Of a stretch of DNA of 64,000 bases, positions 10,309 through 19,450 are shown piece by piece (the first letter of the stretch is position 1; each line of letters opens with the position of its first letter). The notes under the pieces were generated by a model. The model did no database searches. It saw only the letters and a program-made list of their open reading frames with translations, and was not told the origin of the DNA. The DNA is taken from contig JAKIUN010000006.1 of NCBI GenBank assembly GCA_021647505.1, positions 36,085-100,084 of the forward strand. The letters run 5' to 3'. This DNA is from Gammaproteobacteria bacterium (lineage in GTDB: Bacteria > Pseudomonadota > Gammaproteobacteria > SZUA-152). Made by a program: the position numbers and the translations under genes.

Positions 10309-10326
10309 ATTACGAGTATATGACAA
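10309..10326 (-). promoter_or_regulatory. Weak candidate PHO box upstream of phoB
   Basis: The minus strand reads TTGTCAT-ATAC-TCGTAAT about 48 bp upstream of the phoB start. The first half-site agrees at 6 of 7 positions with CTGTCAT and the second at only 4 of 7. Autoregulation of phoB from such a site is known in E. coli; here it is inferred from position and a partial match. Confidence 0.35.
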
Positions 10327-10358
10327 TGCAAACTGGCGCTACGAACCCGTGTCACCCG

Positions 10359-10781
10359 TCAGTCCAGCGCTCCATCCGGTATGCCCGGATACGAAGGAAT
10401 ATCGTCACAAGGCATATGCCACGCTGCCTTTGAATCCACGAATGCGTGCGCGACAGGTTTACCTTCATAAGGCTTTCCATCTTCATCACCATCCACACAC
10501 GACAAGGCGACACTTAAATACAGGCTTTTATCGGGCGCATAATTCATCAGTCTTGAGCCACAAACAGAACAAAAGGCCCGCACGCCACCATGCCCCGGGT
10601 ACTCTTTCAGAAATTCCTCACCCTTTAATAACTTCAGCGTTTTACCGTCTGCGAAGGCTTGAGTTGCAAAGGCCGCGCCATGTGATTTTCGGCACTGCGA
10701 ACAATGGCAGTTAAATATTTTCCCGGCCAACGGCTCCACCTCGTATGCAATAGCGCCACACAGACAACTTCCCCTTATCAT
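10359..10781 (-). CDS. GFA-family zinc protein (Gfa/CENP-V domain)
   Basis: A protein of about 140 residues of the glutathione-dependent-formaldehyde-activating/CENP-V fold, which binds structural zinc through Cys clusters. Cys-rich motifs are visible in order: GSCLCGAIAYEV, CHCSQCRKSHG and FCSVCGSRL. The start at 10781 is chosen because AGGAGA lies 8 nt upstream and MIRGSCLCGAI is the standard beginning; the track ORF starts 20 codons earlier without support. Most members are uncharacterised despite the family name, so the substrate is unknown. It precedes phoB on the same strand but the gap of about 100 bp with its own regulatory site suggests separate control. Confidence 0.85.
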   Translation of the reverse strand: MIRGSCLCGAIAYEVEPLAGKIFNCHCSQCRKSHGAAFATQAFADGKTLKLLKGEEFLKEYPGHGGVRAFCSVCGSRLMNYAPDKSLYLSVALSCVDGDEDGKPYEGKPVAHAFVDSKAAWHMPCDDIPSYPGIPDGALD

Positions 10782-10910
10782 ATCTGTTTCTCCTATGTTT
10801 CCTGTCATTTTTTCCAGCCGTAACAAACTACCCCACAGCAAGCTATTTCACTACGCGAAAGCGGGGTATTACCCTGCCCGTTCAATCGTTTAGGCGTTTG
10901 AACAAAAAAA

Positions 10911-10943
10911 CCTACGCAGTTCGTAGGGTGGGCATTGCCCACC
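10911..10943. repeat. Dispersed palindromic repeat, copy A (REP-like)
   Basis: CCTACG-cagtt-CGTAGG is directly followed by GGTGGGCATTGCCCACC, two stacked palindromes. The GTGGGC/GCCCAC core recurs at 15.0, 17.6, 30.9, 31.8 and 35.9 kb in this window. It resembles REP elements mobilised by RAYT transposases. The rest of 10782-11108 contains no gene I can support. Confidence 0.5.
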
Positions 10944-11108
10944 ATTTGCGCAAATTCCGGCAGTCTGCCCGGGTGGGCGGTACCCAACGGAATTATTCCT
11001 CCAGCAGTGACAACAGCCATCCTGGGGCGACGACATTCGCAGCAAACTGCGAAGAGTTCAACCTGGAGAGAGTCAGCTCCAAGCGATTCAACGAGGTGAG
11101 ACGCATCG

Positions 11109-13094
11109 TCAGATCACCCGATCATTACCACCGTCGATGGATATCTGTTCGCCGGTGGTCTTGGCGAACAGGGGCCCGGCCAGGGCACAAACCATGTCAG
11201 CCACATCGACGGCGCTGATCTCCACTCTCAATAGATTCTTGGTCTTGTATTCCTGCACTGTCAAGCCATAGTGCCTGGCACGGCTGGCAATGACCTCCTC
11301 GGTCCAGATGCCGGTATCGAACACCGCATCCGGGTGCAGCATGTTGACGCGAATGCCCTGTGCTGCCAGCTCCAGCGCCGCTACCCGACCCAACTGAGTG
11401 AGGCCGGCCTTGGCCACAGAATAGGCCGCCGCACCTGGGCCTGGCGCCAACACATTTTTTGATGCCATCAGTACCACCGCCGGCTGCAAACCATGCTGCA
11501 GGTAGGGGATACAATACTGCAACAGGCGCTGATGAGCGGTGAGGTTGAGTTGCAGGCTGCGTTCCCAGACTTCGGGATCCATGTCATCGATACACAGGTT
11601 GGCAGGGAAATTGCCGGCATTGCTGACCACCACGTCCAGCCCACCAAAACGCACTACGGCCTGTGCCACGGCGGCCTGTATGGCAGCGCTGTCGGTGATG
11701 TCGCAGACGATGCCGAAACGGTCAGCGGTGGCGAAGTGTTCTATCACCGCCGGGTCGATATCCAGCGCGAGCACCGCCGCGCCACGGGCATGCAAGGCAT
11801 CGGCACAGGCGCGGCCGATACCGCTGGCGGCACCGGTGACCAGCGCCACCTTGCCGGCAAAGTCGGCCTGTGTACTGCCGGCCTTGCGTAGCTTGGCCTG
11901 CTCCAGATCCCAGTATTCCACCGCAAAAATATCCCGCTCCGGCAAGGCGCGCCAACCACCCAGACACTCGGCACGCTGGATGGCGGCGGCAGTGTGGCGA
12001 CTGATATCGGCAATGATGCCGGCTTCTTTCACGCTGGCGCCGAAGGCCAGGGTGCCGTGGCCGGGCCAGACGGCCCAGCGTGGCGCGGAGTCAAGGCAGG
12101 TCAGATCGGGCATGGCATTGCGCTCGAAGTAGGCACGGTATTCGTTGGCGTAGCGGGTGCTATCTGCCTCGGCGCCCTCGCGCACGATCAGCGGCACACG
12201 CTTGGTACGGATAACATGATCCGGCGTCAGCGGGCCACGAGTGGCAATATCGGCCACATTGTCGCGTGCGCTGAAGCCACGTGCCTCGGCGCTGCGATCC
12301 CAATTCACCACCACTGGCGCACCGCGCGCCTCGGACACGACGCGGCGCAGCTCACTCAAGGTCAGCAGGTCATCCGGCTGTGGCGTGCCTGCCTCGTCAC
12401 CAGCGCGCTCCACCGTCGCCCCCTCCGCCGCCAGGGCCTCTTCGGCCTGGCTGACCAGCATGATCATACGCTCGTAGCTCGCGCGCGCATCGTCGGCGAA
12501 ACTGAACACACCGTGGTTCATCAGCACCATGCCATCAAGCCGCGACCAGTCGATGTCGGTGGTCATCTCCCAGACCTTTTTCGCCAGCACGAAGCCGGGC
12601 ATAACATAAGGCACCACCAGCACGCGTTCGCCATAGAGTGCACGGATACGCGCCTCACCGTCGGGGGTGTTGGTCAGCGTCACCACGGCATCGGCGTGGG
12701 TATGGTCGACAAACCTGAAGGGAATAATCGCGTGCAGGATGGCCTCTACCGAGGGATTGGGGGCATAAGGATCGGTCATCGCCGCGCGCTGGGCACGCAC
12801 CATCTGTGGATCGGACAGAGTCGGCAGCGCGGCCATGCGCCGCAACACATCGAGCCGTACCGGGGCGAATCCCCCGGCCTCGATGGTAGCCAGATCCCAA
12901 CCGCTACCCTTGACGTAGAGCACGGATTCCGCATCGCCAAAGAGGTTCTCAGCCTCGGCTTTCACCGAGGTATTACCGCCACCGTGCAGCACCAACGAGG
13001 GCTCGCGCCCCAACAACCGTGATGTATAAACCCGCAGCTTCAGTGCATCCTCGCCACAGGCCCGGGCCTCGGCGTCATTCCAAAGGCTTTGCAT
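11109..13094 (-). CDS. Bifunctional class II aldolase / short-chain dehydrogenase
   Basis: A 661-residue two-domain enzyme. The N-terminal half is a class II aldolase/adducin domain with the expected HGGGNTSVK, the metal-binding HTHAD and the NHGVFSF motif. The C-terminal half, from about residue 420, is an NAD(P)-binding SDR with TGAASGIG, NAGNF and the catalytic YSVAK. This architecture is that of RhaD-type proteins, which cleave a sugar 1-phosphate and oxidise the resulting lactaldehyde; the actual substrate is not evident. GAGG lies upstream of the ATG at a good distance. No rhamnose genes are nearby, so I do not assign a symbol. It is divergent from the YciK-like SDR. Confidence 0.9.
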   Translation of the reverse strand: MQSLWNDAEARACGEDALKLRVYTSRLLGREPSLVLHGGGNTSVKAEAENLFGDAESVLYVKGSGWDLATIEAGGFAPVRLDVLRRMAALPTLSDPQMVRAQRAAMTDPYAPNPSVEAILHAIIPFRFVDHTHADAVVTLTNTPDGEARIRALYGERVLVVPYVMPGFVLAKKVWEMTTDIDWSRLDGMVLMNHGVFSFADDARASYERMIMLVSQAEEALAAEGATVERAGDEAGTPQPDDLLTLSELRRVVSEARGAPVVVNWDRSAEARGFSARDNVADIATRGPLTPDHVIRTKRVPLIVREGAEADSTRYANEYRAYFERNAMPDLTCLDSAPRWAVWPGHGTLAFGASVKEAGIIADISRHTAAAIQRAECLGGWRALPERDIFAVEYWDLEQAKLRKAGSTQADFAGKVALVTGAASGIGRACADALHARGAAVLALDIDPAVIEHFATADRFGIVCDITDSAAIQAAVAQAVVRFGGLDVVVSNAGNFPANLCIDDMDPEVWERSLQLNLTAHQRLLQYCIPYLQHGLQPAVVLMASKNVLAPGPGAAAYSVAKAGLTQLGRVAALELAAQGIRVNMLHPDAVFDTGIWTEEVIASRARHYGLTVQEYKTKNLLRVEISAVDVADMVCALAGPLFAKTTGEQISIDGGNDRVI

Positions 13095-13117
13095 CTCTTA
13101 TCCTCAATCGGTAGTAC

Positions 13118-13385
13118 TTGAATGGTTGCTTGCTTTGCTGCGTATAATAGCGCCGCAATCCGCTGACCACTATGGTGGCGCACGGAAATCGCCGCGCCTA
13201 TGCAGGTGCGGGCAACGTGACGCACCCGGTGTACCGGGCCTTGCAGCCGGCGATGGCGGCATTTGAACGGCCACAAGTGCAATTTCTGCACATCATTGCA
13301 AGCCACGAGCGGGATCTACGACAAAGGACTTACCTCAGCGGGCGAATAGCAGGGCACCCCTAAAACCAAGGCGGAAAACAACACA
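13118..13385 (+). promoter_or_regulatory. Divergent intergenic region with possible promoter and long leader
   Basis: A TATAAT hexamer at 13143-13148 with TTGAAT 19 bp upstream could be a plus-strand promoter. It would give a leader of over 220 nt before the SDR gene. The leader contains several small stem-loops (CCAC-tat-GGTGG, GGTGCG...CGCACC, GTGCA...TGCAC). I do not recognise a known riboswitch class. Confidence 0.25.
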
Positions 13386-14123
13386 ATGAAAGACTACCAA
13401 CCCCAGCCTGACTTACTCAAAGACCGCATCATCCTTGTCACCGGTGCTGCAGGCGCCATTGGCAGTGCGGCCGCCAAGGCCTTTGCGGCACACGGCGCCA
13501 CTGTGGCGCTGCTGGACAACCGTCAGGTAAAAACAGAAAAGATCTACGACGCCATTGTCGAGGCCGGGCACCCCCGCCCAGCCATCTGCCCACTGGATCT
13601 GGAAAAGGCTTCACCCAAACACTTCGTCAAGATCGCGGACATGTTGCACGATGAATTCGGACGCCTGGATGGCATCCTGCACGCGGCCGGTATGTTGGGC
13701 ACACTCACGCCCCTCGATCACTATGATCTCGCCCTGTGGTCACGCGTGATGCAGGTTAACCTCAACGCCGCCTACCTGATGACGCGCGCCTGCCTGAATC
13801 TGTTGCGCAAATCTGACGATGCCTCGATCATCTTCAACTCTGCCCGCGAAGGCCGACAGGGCAAGGCCTACTGGGGCGCTTACGGCATCAGCCATGCGGC
13901 CGTCGAAAACATGATGGAAATCTTTGCTGATGAGCTGGAGGAGTGCACCCATATCCGAGCCAACAGCATTGACCCCGGCCCGGTACGCGGCCGTCTGCGC
14001 GCCCTCTCCTTCCCCGGCGAAGACCCCAACAGCGTCCCCGAGGCCGATACGATCATGGCCGACTACCTGTACCTGATGGGGCCGGACAGCAAGGGCGTCA
14101 CCGGGCAACGCTTCAGCATTTGA
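13386..14123 (+). CDS. YciK-like short-chain dehydrogenase with altered active site
   Basis: A 245-residue SDR resembling E. coli YciK over its whole length: DLLKDRIILVTGAAGAIGS (cofactor loop), RLDGILHAAGMLG, MQVNLNAAYLMT, the Ser-bearing strand and GRQGKAYWGAYG, and a C-terminal LYLMGPDSKGVTG. The catalytic Tyr is present, but the Lys of YxxxK is replaced by His (YGISHAAV, codon CAT). The SDR mechanism uses that Lys to orient the nicotinamide ribose and lower the Tyr pKa, so activity may be weak or changed. The ribosome-binding site is weak (AAGGCGG far from the ATG). It is monocistronic and divergent from the aldolase/dehydrogenase gene. Confidence 0.85.
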   Translation: MKDYQPQPDLLKDRIILVTGAAGAIGSAAAKAFAAHGATVALLDNRQVKTEKIYDAIVEAGHPRPAICPLDLEKASPKHFVKIADMLHDEFGRLDGILHAAGMLGTLTPLDHYDLALWSRVMQVNLNAAYLMTRACLNLLRKSDDASIIFNSAREGRQGKAYWGAYGISHAAVENMMEIFADELEECTHIRANSIDPGPVRGRLRALSFPGEDPNSVPEADTIMADYLYLMGPDSKGVTGQRFSI

Positions 14124-14181
14124 AGAGTTGAGCTCCGAACTGCGGAAACGTACATATCAAGAAGTTATTTCGTGCACGTTC

Positions 14182-14784
14182 CTAATCAACCAACTCAACG
14201 CCTAGACTATCAAGGAGTCTTGTTGCTTCGCAACGTGAGAATTTTGCCCTTGAAATAATATTGAAGTAAACGTCAATATTATAATTAATCGCTTCCGTAA
14301 AATTTGCACCGGTCAGATTTGTGTTATTAAATAATCCATTAGAAAAGTCTGTATAAGAAAAATTAGCTTCACTAAAATTACCTTCTCTAAAATCAACATC
14401 GTGCGCCTTACACTCTTCAATTATAATTTCTTCTAAGCTAAGGCCGAAAAATGAGGAATCATTTATTATACATTTATAAAATTTAATTGGTGAGTTTAAC
14501 TTGAAAGTTGACCAAGAAGCTTTTGTCCAGTCTATCCCTATTGCTTTGCATTCCTCAAACATGACATCTATAAATTTACTCTGCTCAATGCTTATAAGAC
14601 TGAGGTTACATTTTGCGAAATTACAATCGATGAACTTGCTTTTATCTAAAATCGCACCACTAAAGTCACAATCGCTAAATCTGCAATTATCAAATTCTTT
14701 AGAAATTAATTCGTTACCAGATAAATTCAAACCTTTAAAATTCTTAGATAGATACTCACCAGTTTTATCTTCGATTTCACTCAT
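14182..14784 (-). CDS. Pentapeptide-repeat protein, distantly Qnr-like
   Basis: A 200-residue protein built of pentapeptide repeats of the A(D/N)LXX type, visible as NFKGLNLSGNEL, CRFSDCDFSGA, CNFAKCNLS, DFREGNFSEANFSYTDF and NLTGANF. Such proteins form a right-handed quadrilateral beta-helix. The size and the C-terminal LLDSLGVELVD recall the end of Qnr proteins (LLEPLGV), which dimerise there and protect DNA gyrase. Resemblance is to fold and C-terminus only, so quinolone protection is not claimed. The gene is much more AT-rich than its neighbours, suggesting transfer. It is convergent with the SDR gene, 58 bp apart. Confidence 0.8.
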   Translation of the reverse strand: MSEIEDKTGEYLSKNFKGLNLSGNELISKEFDNCRFSDCDFSGAILDKSKFIDCNFAKCNLSLISIEQSKFIDVMFEECKAIGIDWTKASWSTFKLNSPIKFYKCIINDSSFFGLSLEEIIIEECKAHDVDFREGNFSEANFSYTDFSNGLFNNTNLTGANFTEAINYNIDVYFNIISRAKFSRCEATRLLDSLGVELVD

Positions 14785-15010
14785 CGTAACCTCTTAATAT
14801 ACCCCTATTGATGAAGCCGTCACGGTAGGAATGCCAGTCGCCTGCCCCCGCATAGATCCCCGCATGAGTTTTCCCTCACGGGGCTCCTCGGTTACACTCG
14901 CTTCCGTACTGATTGTTAATACCATCAAATGACTCTTCCCTACGCTGAGTTTTGCTTATATTGCCCCGAATCTTCTCTGTTCGGTATAAGTTACAGTTGG
15001 CGCATATTCC

Positions 15011-15060
15011 ACGTGGGCATGAAAAGCCTGCCCACCCTACCAGGTTTTTTGTGGGGAGCC
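15011..15060. repeat. Dispersed repeat, copy B (REP-like)
   Basis: CGTGGGCATGAAAAGCCTGCCCACC followed by CTACCAGGTTTTTTGTGGGGAG. It closely matches copy E at 31.8 kb over about 50 bp, which lies beside the RAYT remnant. The surrounding 14785-15140 holds a second small hairpin (CCCCG...CGGGG near 14860-14882) but no gene. Confidence 0.5.
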
Positions 15061-15140
15061 ATCAGACCCCGCCCCGATTAATATCTACACTGTAACCTCA
15101 CTCCGAGGGATACTCATCCAAAACACGGGGTTACAGGATC

Positions 15141-15538
15141 ATGACACCATCAAACATCCAATATTCAAGCACGATTATCAAACCCATCTGCAACACCTTA
15201 AACTGAAAGGCCTGCAACCCAAGACCATCGAGGCCTATGCACGTGCCATCCGCCGTATCGGTAACTATTTTGGCTATCAGCTCCATGACTTGTCCGAAGC
15301 ACAATTGCTCAATTATTTTTCCCAGCTGCTCGACACCCTCTCATGGAGTGCCGTTAAGCTCGATTTGTATGGCCTGAAGTTCTTTTATCAGCATGTTCTG
15401 AGTAAACCCTGAATGAATATCAACCTGATCAAGCCGCCGCGCCGTACGGCTGCCGGACATCGTGACAATTGAGGAGGCGACAACCCTGTCGATAGGCGTG
15501 CGCCAGTACGTCTCACCGACAGCGGCCTTCCCCTTCTG
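15141..15538 (+). pseudogene. Decayed tyrosine recombinase (phage-integrase type, N-terminal part)
   Basis: In one frame 15155-15412 reads as a SAM-like integrase N-terminal domain: LKLKGLQPKTIEAYARAIRRIG and LSWSAVKLDLYGLKFFYQHVL, then a stop. The start ATG is out of frame. After the stop, homology resumes in shifted frames as IKPPRRT and then LPDIVTIEEA, before degenerating. No catalytic domain (R..HxxR..Y) remains. Thus there are at least two frameshifts, one stop and a large 3' deletion. Similar small recombinases accompany IS91-like elements, but no transposase is seen here. The following 15539-15969 shows no recognisable gene. Confidence 0.7.
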
Positions 15539-15969
15539 ACCACAGGGTCGACAACTCCAAAGTGAGTAACGAGGCTACATATAGGTTCACTTGCGTTACG
15601 GTCTGTGGTTTTGCTCATAGGAAACTTACAACCCTTGATTGCTCAAACGCTGCTTCCCGGTGCGATGAAGGTGTATGAACAACTCCTCCCTGGGGATTCT
15701 ACCTCGTTAGATTAATCGCCGGTAACGGCATACGGCCAGACTCGAATTAAAGGAAAAATACGAGCTATATTATTCCTGCCCCTCACGAAAAATACGGCAA
15801 CACCCTGCGTAAAATCTCGCCCAACGGCCATATTGTCGACCACTTTTCGATACAAACGATGCTGATTTGTGGCATTATCCGCGCCTCGTTTTACCTCTCA
15901 CAGCCCGCCACCCGCTGGCGCGGCTCCCCGGGTATTGCCAATCCACACGCTCTAATCGGTATCAATACA

Positions 15970-17553
15970 GTGCTAGCAACCGCAAATATCACCATGCAAT
16001 TCGGCGCCAAGCCGCTCTTTGAAGACGTCTCCATCAAATTCGGTGACGGCAATCGTTATGGCCTGATCGGCGCCAATGGCTGTGGCAAATCCACCTTCAT
16101 GAAAATCCTCGGCGGCAACCTGGAACCCAGCGCCGGTAACGTCTCAAAAGACCCCAACCAACGCATCGGCAAGCTGCGCCAGAATCAGTTCGCCTACGAA
16201 GAATTCAGCGTGGTCGACACGGTCATTATGGGCTACGAGGAGCTGTGGAAGGTCAAGGCCGAACGCGACACTATCTACGCCAACCCGGAAATGACCGAGG
16301 AAGATGGCATTCGCGCCGGCGAGCTGGAGGCCGAGTTTGCCGAGATGAACGGCTACACTGCCGAGACCCGTGCCGGTGAACTACTCGCTGGCGTGGGCAT
16401 TCCCGTCGAGCAGCACTACGGGCTCATGAGCGAAGTGGCGCCCGGCTGGAAACTGCGCGTGCTGCTGGCGCAAGTCCTGTTTTCCGATCCTGATATCATG
16501 CTGTTGGACGAACCGACCAACAACCTGGATATCAATACTATCGGCTGGCTGGAAGGCATGCTCAATGAGCGTAATTGCACCATGATCATCATTTCCCATG
16601 ATCGCCACTTTCTTAACAGCGTCTGCACCCATATGGCGGATCTGGATTATGGAGAAATACGCCTGTACCCCGGCTCCTACGACGAATACATGACAGCGGC
16701 AACCCAGGCCAGCGAACGCCTGCTGTCAGACAATGCGAAGAAAAAGACACAGATTGCCGAACTCAAGGCCTTCGTCAGCCGGTTTTCGGCCAATGCATCG
16801 AAATCAAAACAGGCCACGTCCCGCGCCCGGCAGATCGACAAAATCAAACTGGCAGAAGTGAAGCCCTCCAGCCGCCAAAACCCATTCATCCGCTTTGAGC
16901 AGGACAGGAAACTGCACCGCCTGGCACTTGAGGTCGAGGGTCTGGGCAAGCATTTCGATGAACGACTGTTTGCCGATCTCAAGCTGATGGTGGAAGTTGG
17001 TGAACGTATCGCCATTATCGGCCCCAACGGGGTTGGCAAATCCACCCTGATGAAATGCCTGGTTGGTGATATGCAGCCGGATGCCGGCACCGTGAAATGG
17101 TCCGAGAACGCAACGATTGGCTACTATGCGCAGGATCACGCTGCCGATTTCGAGAAAAAAATGTCCTTGTACGACTGGATGGATCAATGGGGTAAGGAAA
17201 ACGATGATGAACAGGTCATTCGCAGCACCCTGGGCCGTCTGCTATTTTCCCAGGATGACATCAACAAGACCGTAAACGTGATCTCCGGCGGTGAGCAAGG
17301 CCGCATGTTGTTCGGCAAGCTGATGCTGCAGAGGCCTAACATCATGTTGCTGGACGAACCCACCAACCACCTCGACATGGAATCCATCGAGTCCCTGAAT
17401 CTGGCGCTGGAAAACTACCCCGGCACGCTGATTTTCGTTAGTCACGACCGCGAGTTCGTCTCCTCTCTAGCCACCCGCATCATCGAGCTAACACCCACGG
17501 GCATCATCGATATCCACGGTGGCTACGAAGAATATCTGCGCAACCGGGGTTAA
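15970..17553 (+). CDS. ybiT: ABC-F family ATPase YbiT
   Basis: A soluble ABC-F protein with two ATPase domains and no membrane domain, expected to act on the ribosome. Domain 1 has GANGCGKST and [10 protein letters not shown] with the divergent [11 protein letters not shown] signature typical of YbiT. The linker is rich in Lys/Ala ([21 protein letters not shown]). Domain 2 has [18 protein letters not shown] and [11 protein letters not shown] place the start at the GTG at 15970 because [17 protein letters not shown] is the family N-terminus and gives 527 residues against about 530 in E. coli; the track ORF adds 37 unlikely residues upstream. It is flanked by mobile-element debris on both sides. 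Confidence 0.93.
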   Translation: MLATANITMQFGAKPLFEDVSIKFGDGNRYGLIGANGCGKSTFMKILGGNLEPSAGNVSKDPNQRIGKLRQNQFAYEEFSVVDTVIMGYEELWKVKAERDTIYANPEMTEEDGIRAGELEAEFAEMNGYTAETRAGELLAGVGIPVEQHYGLMSEVAPGWKLRVLLAQVLFSDPDIMLLDEPTNNLDINTIGWLEGMLNERNCTMIIISHDRHFLNSVCTHMADLDYGEIRLYPGSYDEYMTAATQASERLLSDNAKKKTQIAELKAFVSRFSANASKSKQATSRARQIDKIKLAEVKPSSRQNPFIRFEQDRKLHRLALEVEGLGKHFDERLFADLKLMVEVGERIAIIGPNGVGKSTLMKCLVGDMQPDAGTVKWSENATIGYYAQDHAADFEKKMSLYDWMDQWGKENDDEQVIRSTLGRLLFSQDDINKTVNVISGGEQGRMLFGKLMLQRPNIMLLDEPTNHLDMESIESLNLALENYPGTLIFVSHDREFVSSLATRIIELTPTGIIDIHGGYEEYLRNRG

Positions 17554-17555
17554 TC

Positions 17556-17621
17556 AGGGTGGGCACTGCCCACCGAGCAAATTTTTCCGCAACTCTTTGC
17601 TTGGTGGCGCCCGCCCTACTT
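17556..17621. repeat. Dispersed palindromic repeat, copy C
   Basis: AGGGTGGGCACTGCCCACC begins three bases after the ybiT stop and pairs with GGTGGCGCCCGCCCT at the other end, around an inner AGCAAA...TTTGCT dyad. It belongs to the same GTGGGC/GCCCAC family as copies A-F and could serve as the ybiT transcript end. Confidence 0.45.
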
Positions 17622-17646
17622 GGCTCTTTAATCTCTTGGAGTTCTA

Positions 17647-17931
17647 TTCCCCGCCGCTTGGGGCGGGGATGTTTACTTAGAGAAGAAAAATAGGGGTGAG
17701 CGTTTTTCTGTGAACCCCAACATGAAGATGCTTCCGTAACTCCCCAAGCATCCGCGACTGCCTACGTTGCGGAATAAATACAACGTGATACTTACAGCCC
17801 CATCTCGTATGACTCATAACTCTGGTATTCGTTCATTTGTAAATTTTCTTCTCTTGGTCGAGTTCAGAGATTTACAATGACCGCAGTATTAGGTCAAACC
17901 TTTGCCCCCCCCAGCAGAGCCGGGGGATTAC
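17647..17931 (-). mobile_element. IS200/IS605-family remnant
   Basis: Both IS200-type end hairpins seem present: CCCCGCCGCTTGGGGCGGGG at one side and CCCCC...CCGGGGG at the other. Between them, on the minus strand from an ATG at 17836, lies the N-terminal part of a TnpA: MNEYQS, then after a one-base frameshift SHTRWGCKYHVVFIPQRR and MLGELRKHLHVGVHRK. The HUH motif, catalytic Tyr and the rest of the transposase are absent, so the copy is internally deleted and inactive. The stretch 17932-18266 beyond it is AT-rich and holds only possible promoters for the protease gene. Confidence 0.65.
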
Positions 17932-18266
17932 CTTACTAATTGAATAAAATCCTGAATTGACTTGTAAAAAAAATTATTCTAAATTGTTCTGCGCATATTC
18001 ATTTTAATTAGTAATGAATATGTGCTCTGTATTACTGCCGGGTCAGTCTGAAAAGAATATATTGTGCGCGCATTTCTTTACTGACGTTTCACAGTTTTTT
18101 CTGAACTGGAACCCACTAGCTATCGTATGACAAGACGAAGACATGATCTTTATTCGCCAAAATTATACAATTGATAGCAACCCCCACTTAAATTGAAATT
18201 GACTTTTCTCTATACGCAACATTACAGAAAGCCATGAAATTTCAATTTTTAATAAGGAAATTAGAA

Positions 18267-19346
18267 ATGGAAAACAATATGAGTAAATTCGCATTTTTTA
18301 CTGCGGCTTCAGTAGTAGCTGTTCTAATCACATCTGTAGCGCAAGCTGAGCAGAACAGTGGCATTGCGAACAACAAGCTAAACTTTGTAAAAATTGATCA
18401 ACCAGCCTCGTTCATCTATGGTGATAATCTGGTAACAGATGTATTGATGGAAAGCGATCTCGAAGCAGCATCCACTGAGCGCACTCCTGAACAACGTGCT
18501 GCAGGGTTGAGCGCTGTAATGGTTACGTCAGATGGCGAGCAATTTGAATCAAAAATAGATCCAGGAGATGCAGCCATATTCGAAAAAGCCATTAACGCTC
18601 TGGAACAAGCCGGTTACTCTGCTTCAATATTTAGTAATCCGAGTGTCAGCCCACGAAACATAAACAAGATCATGACAGATTCTCATGGGGCCGACAGTGG
18701 TATTGGTTATGGGTCTGACAATGATGTTGGCATAGAGGTGGTTATTGGCTCAGATAACCGTATTCGAATCACGAATACCGTCACTTCACCCAATTGGCAT
18801 ATCGGGCGTATTGATGTGGGCTGTACTGGAACGCTAATCAGTCCACGACATGTGTTAACAGCGGGTCACTGTCTCGCAAATGGCTCGGGCCAGTGGTATA
18901 ACAATCTCAACTTCTCTGTTGCACAAAATGGTTCTCATAAACCCTGGGGAAGTGAAAGATGGACCAGGGCGATTACTACTAACGGATGGTTCAATAATCG
19001 GGACTTCGATTATGATTATGGCATGATCGTTCTGGCTGCGGCTCCGCATGGTGGCAATGCAGGTTGGGGTACTTACAGCGGTGGTACTCATAGAATAACG
19101 GGTTATCCAGGTGATAAGCCTTTTGGTACCATGTGGACTCATTTCGGCACTCCCTGGACAAGTGGATCCATGCGTCTTTGTTACACCATTGACACTGCGG
19201 GCGGGCAAAGTGGTAGCGGAATCGCAGATACATCTGGCCATGTCCGTGGTATTCATACCACAGGATCGCGGACACAAAACTGTGGCACCAGAATGACTGG
19301 CACCGTTTTCAACACTCTAAAAAACTGGATAGCCACCTACCAGTAA
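18267..19346 (+). CDS. Secreted trypsin-like serine protease (V8/glutamyl-endopeptidase type)
   Basis: A 359-residue exported serine protease. The signal peptide is FAFFTAASVVAVLITSVAQA. A propeptide-like region (about 30-150) is followed by a chymotrypsin-fold domain with the catalytic triad His in VLTAGHCL, Asp in FDYDYGMIVL and Ser in GGQSGSGI, and paired cysteines. The start at 18267 is favoured by AAGGA 8 nt upstream; the track ORF begins 11 codons earlier with poor support. Possible promoters are TTGACT-17-TAAATT (17957-17985) and another TTGACT at 18199. The gene is followed by a strong terminator. The substrate is unknown; the fold suggests extracellular protein cleavage. Confidence 0.88.
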   Translation: MENNMSKFAFFTAASVVAVLITSVAQAEQNSGIANNKLNFVKIDQPASFIYGDNLVTDVLMESDLEAASTERTPEQRAAGLSAVMVTSDGEQFESKIDPGDAAIFEKAINALEQAGYSASIFSNPSVSPRNINKIMTDSHGADSGIGYGSDNDVGIEVVIGSDNRIRITNTVTSPNWHIGRIDVGCTGTLISPRHVLTAGHCLANGSGQWYNNLNFSVAQNGSHKPWGSERWTRAITTNGWFNNRDFDYDYGMIVLAAAPHGGNAGWGTYSGGTHRITGYPGDKPFGTMWTHFGTPWTSGSMRLCYTIDTAGGQSGSGIADTSGHVRGIHTTGSRTQNCGTRMTGTVFNTLKNWIATYQ

Positions 19347-19374
19347 GTGACGTTGACATAACTAAAAGCAGGTC

Positions 19375-19434
19375 GGCCTGCCGTATTCTTCCTCTCTATT
19401 TCTCTTTAGAGGGAAGCTCGGCAGGCCATCTTTT
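19375..19434 (+). terminator. Intrinsic terminator of the protease gene
   Basis: GGCCTGCCG pairs with CGGCAGGCC, enclosing an inner CCTCTCTA/TTAGAGGG dyad, and is followed by ATCTTTT. It sits 28 bp after the protease stop. Confidence 0.75.
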
Positions 19435-19450
19435 CTGGAAACATTCAGAC

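Noticed and set aside
11994-13022. 342-codon plus-strand ORF
   Set aside because: Shadow of the aldolase/dehydrogenase gene; no recognisable domain.
13150-13385. Possible tRNA or known riboswitch
   Set aside because: No cloverleaf with anticodon arm or T-loop and no match to a class I can recall.
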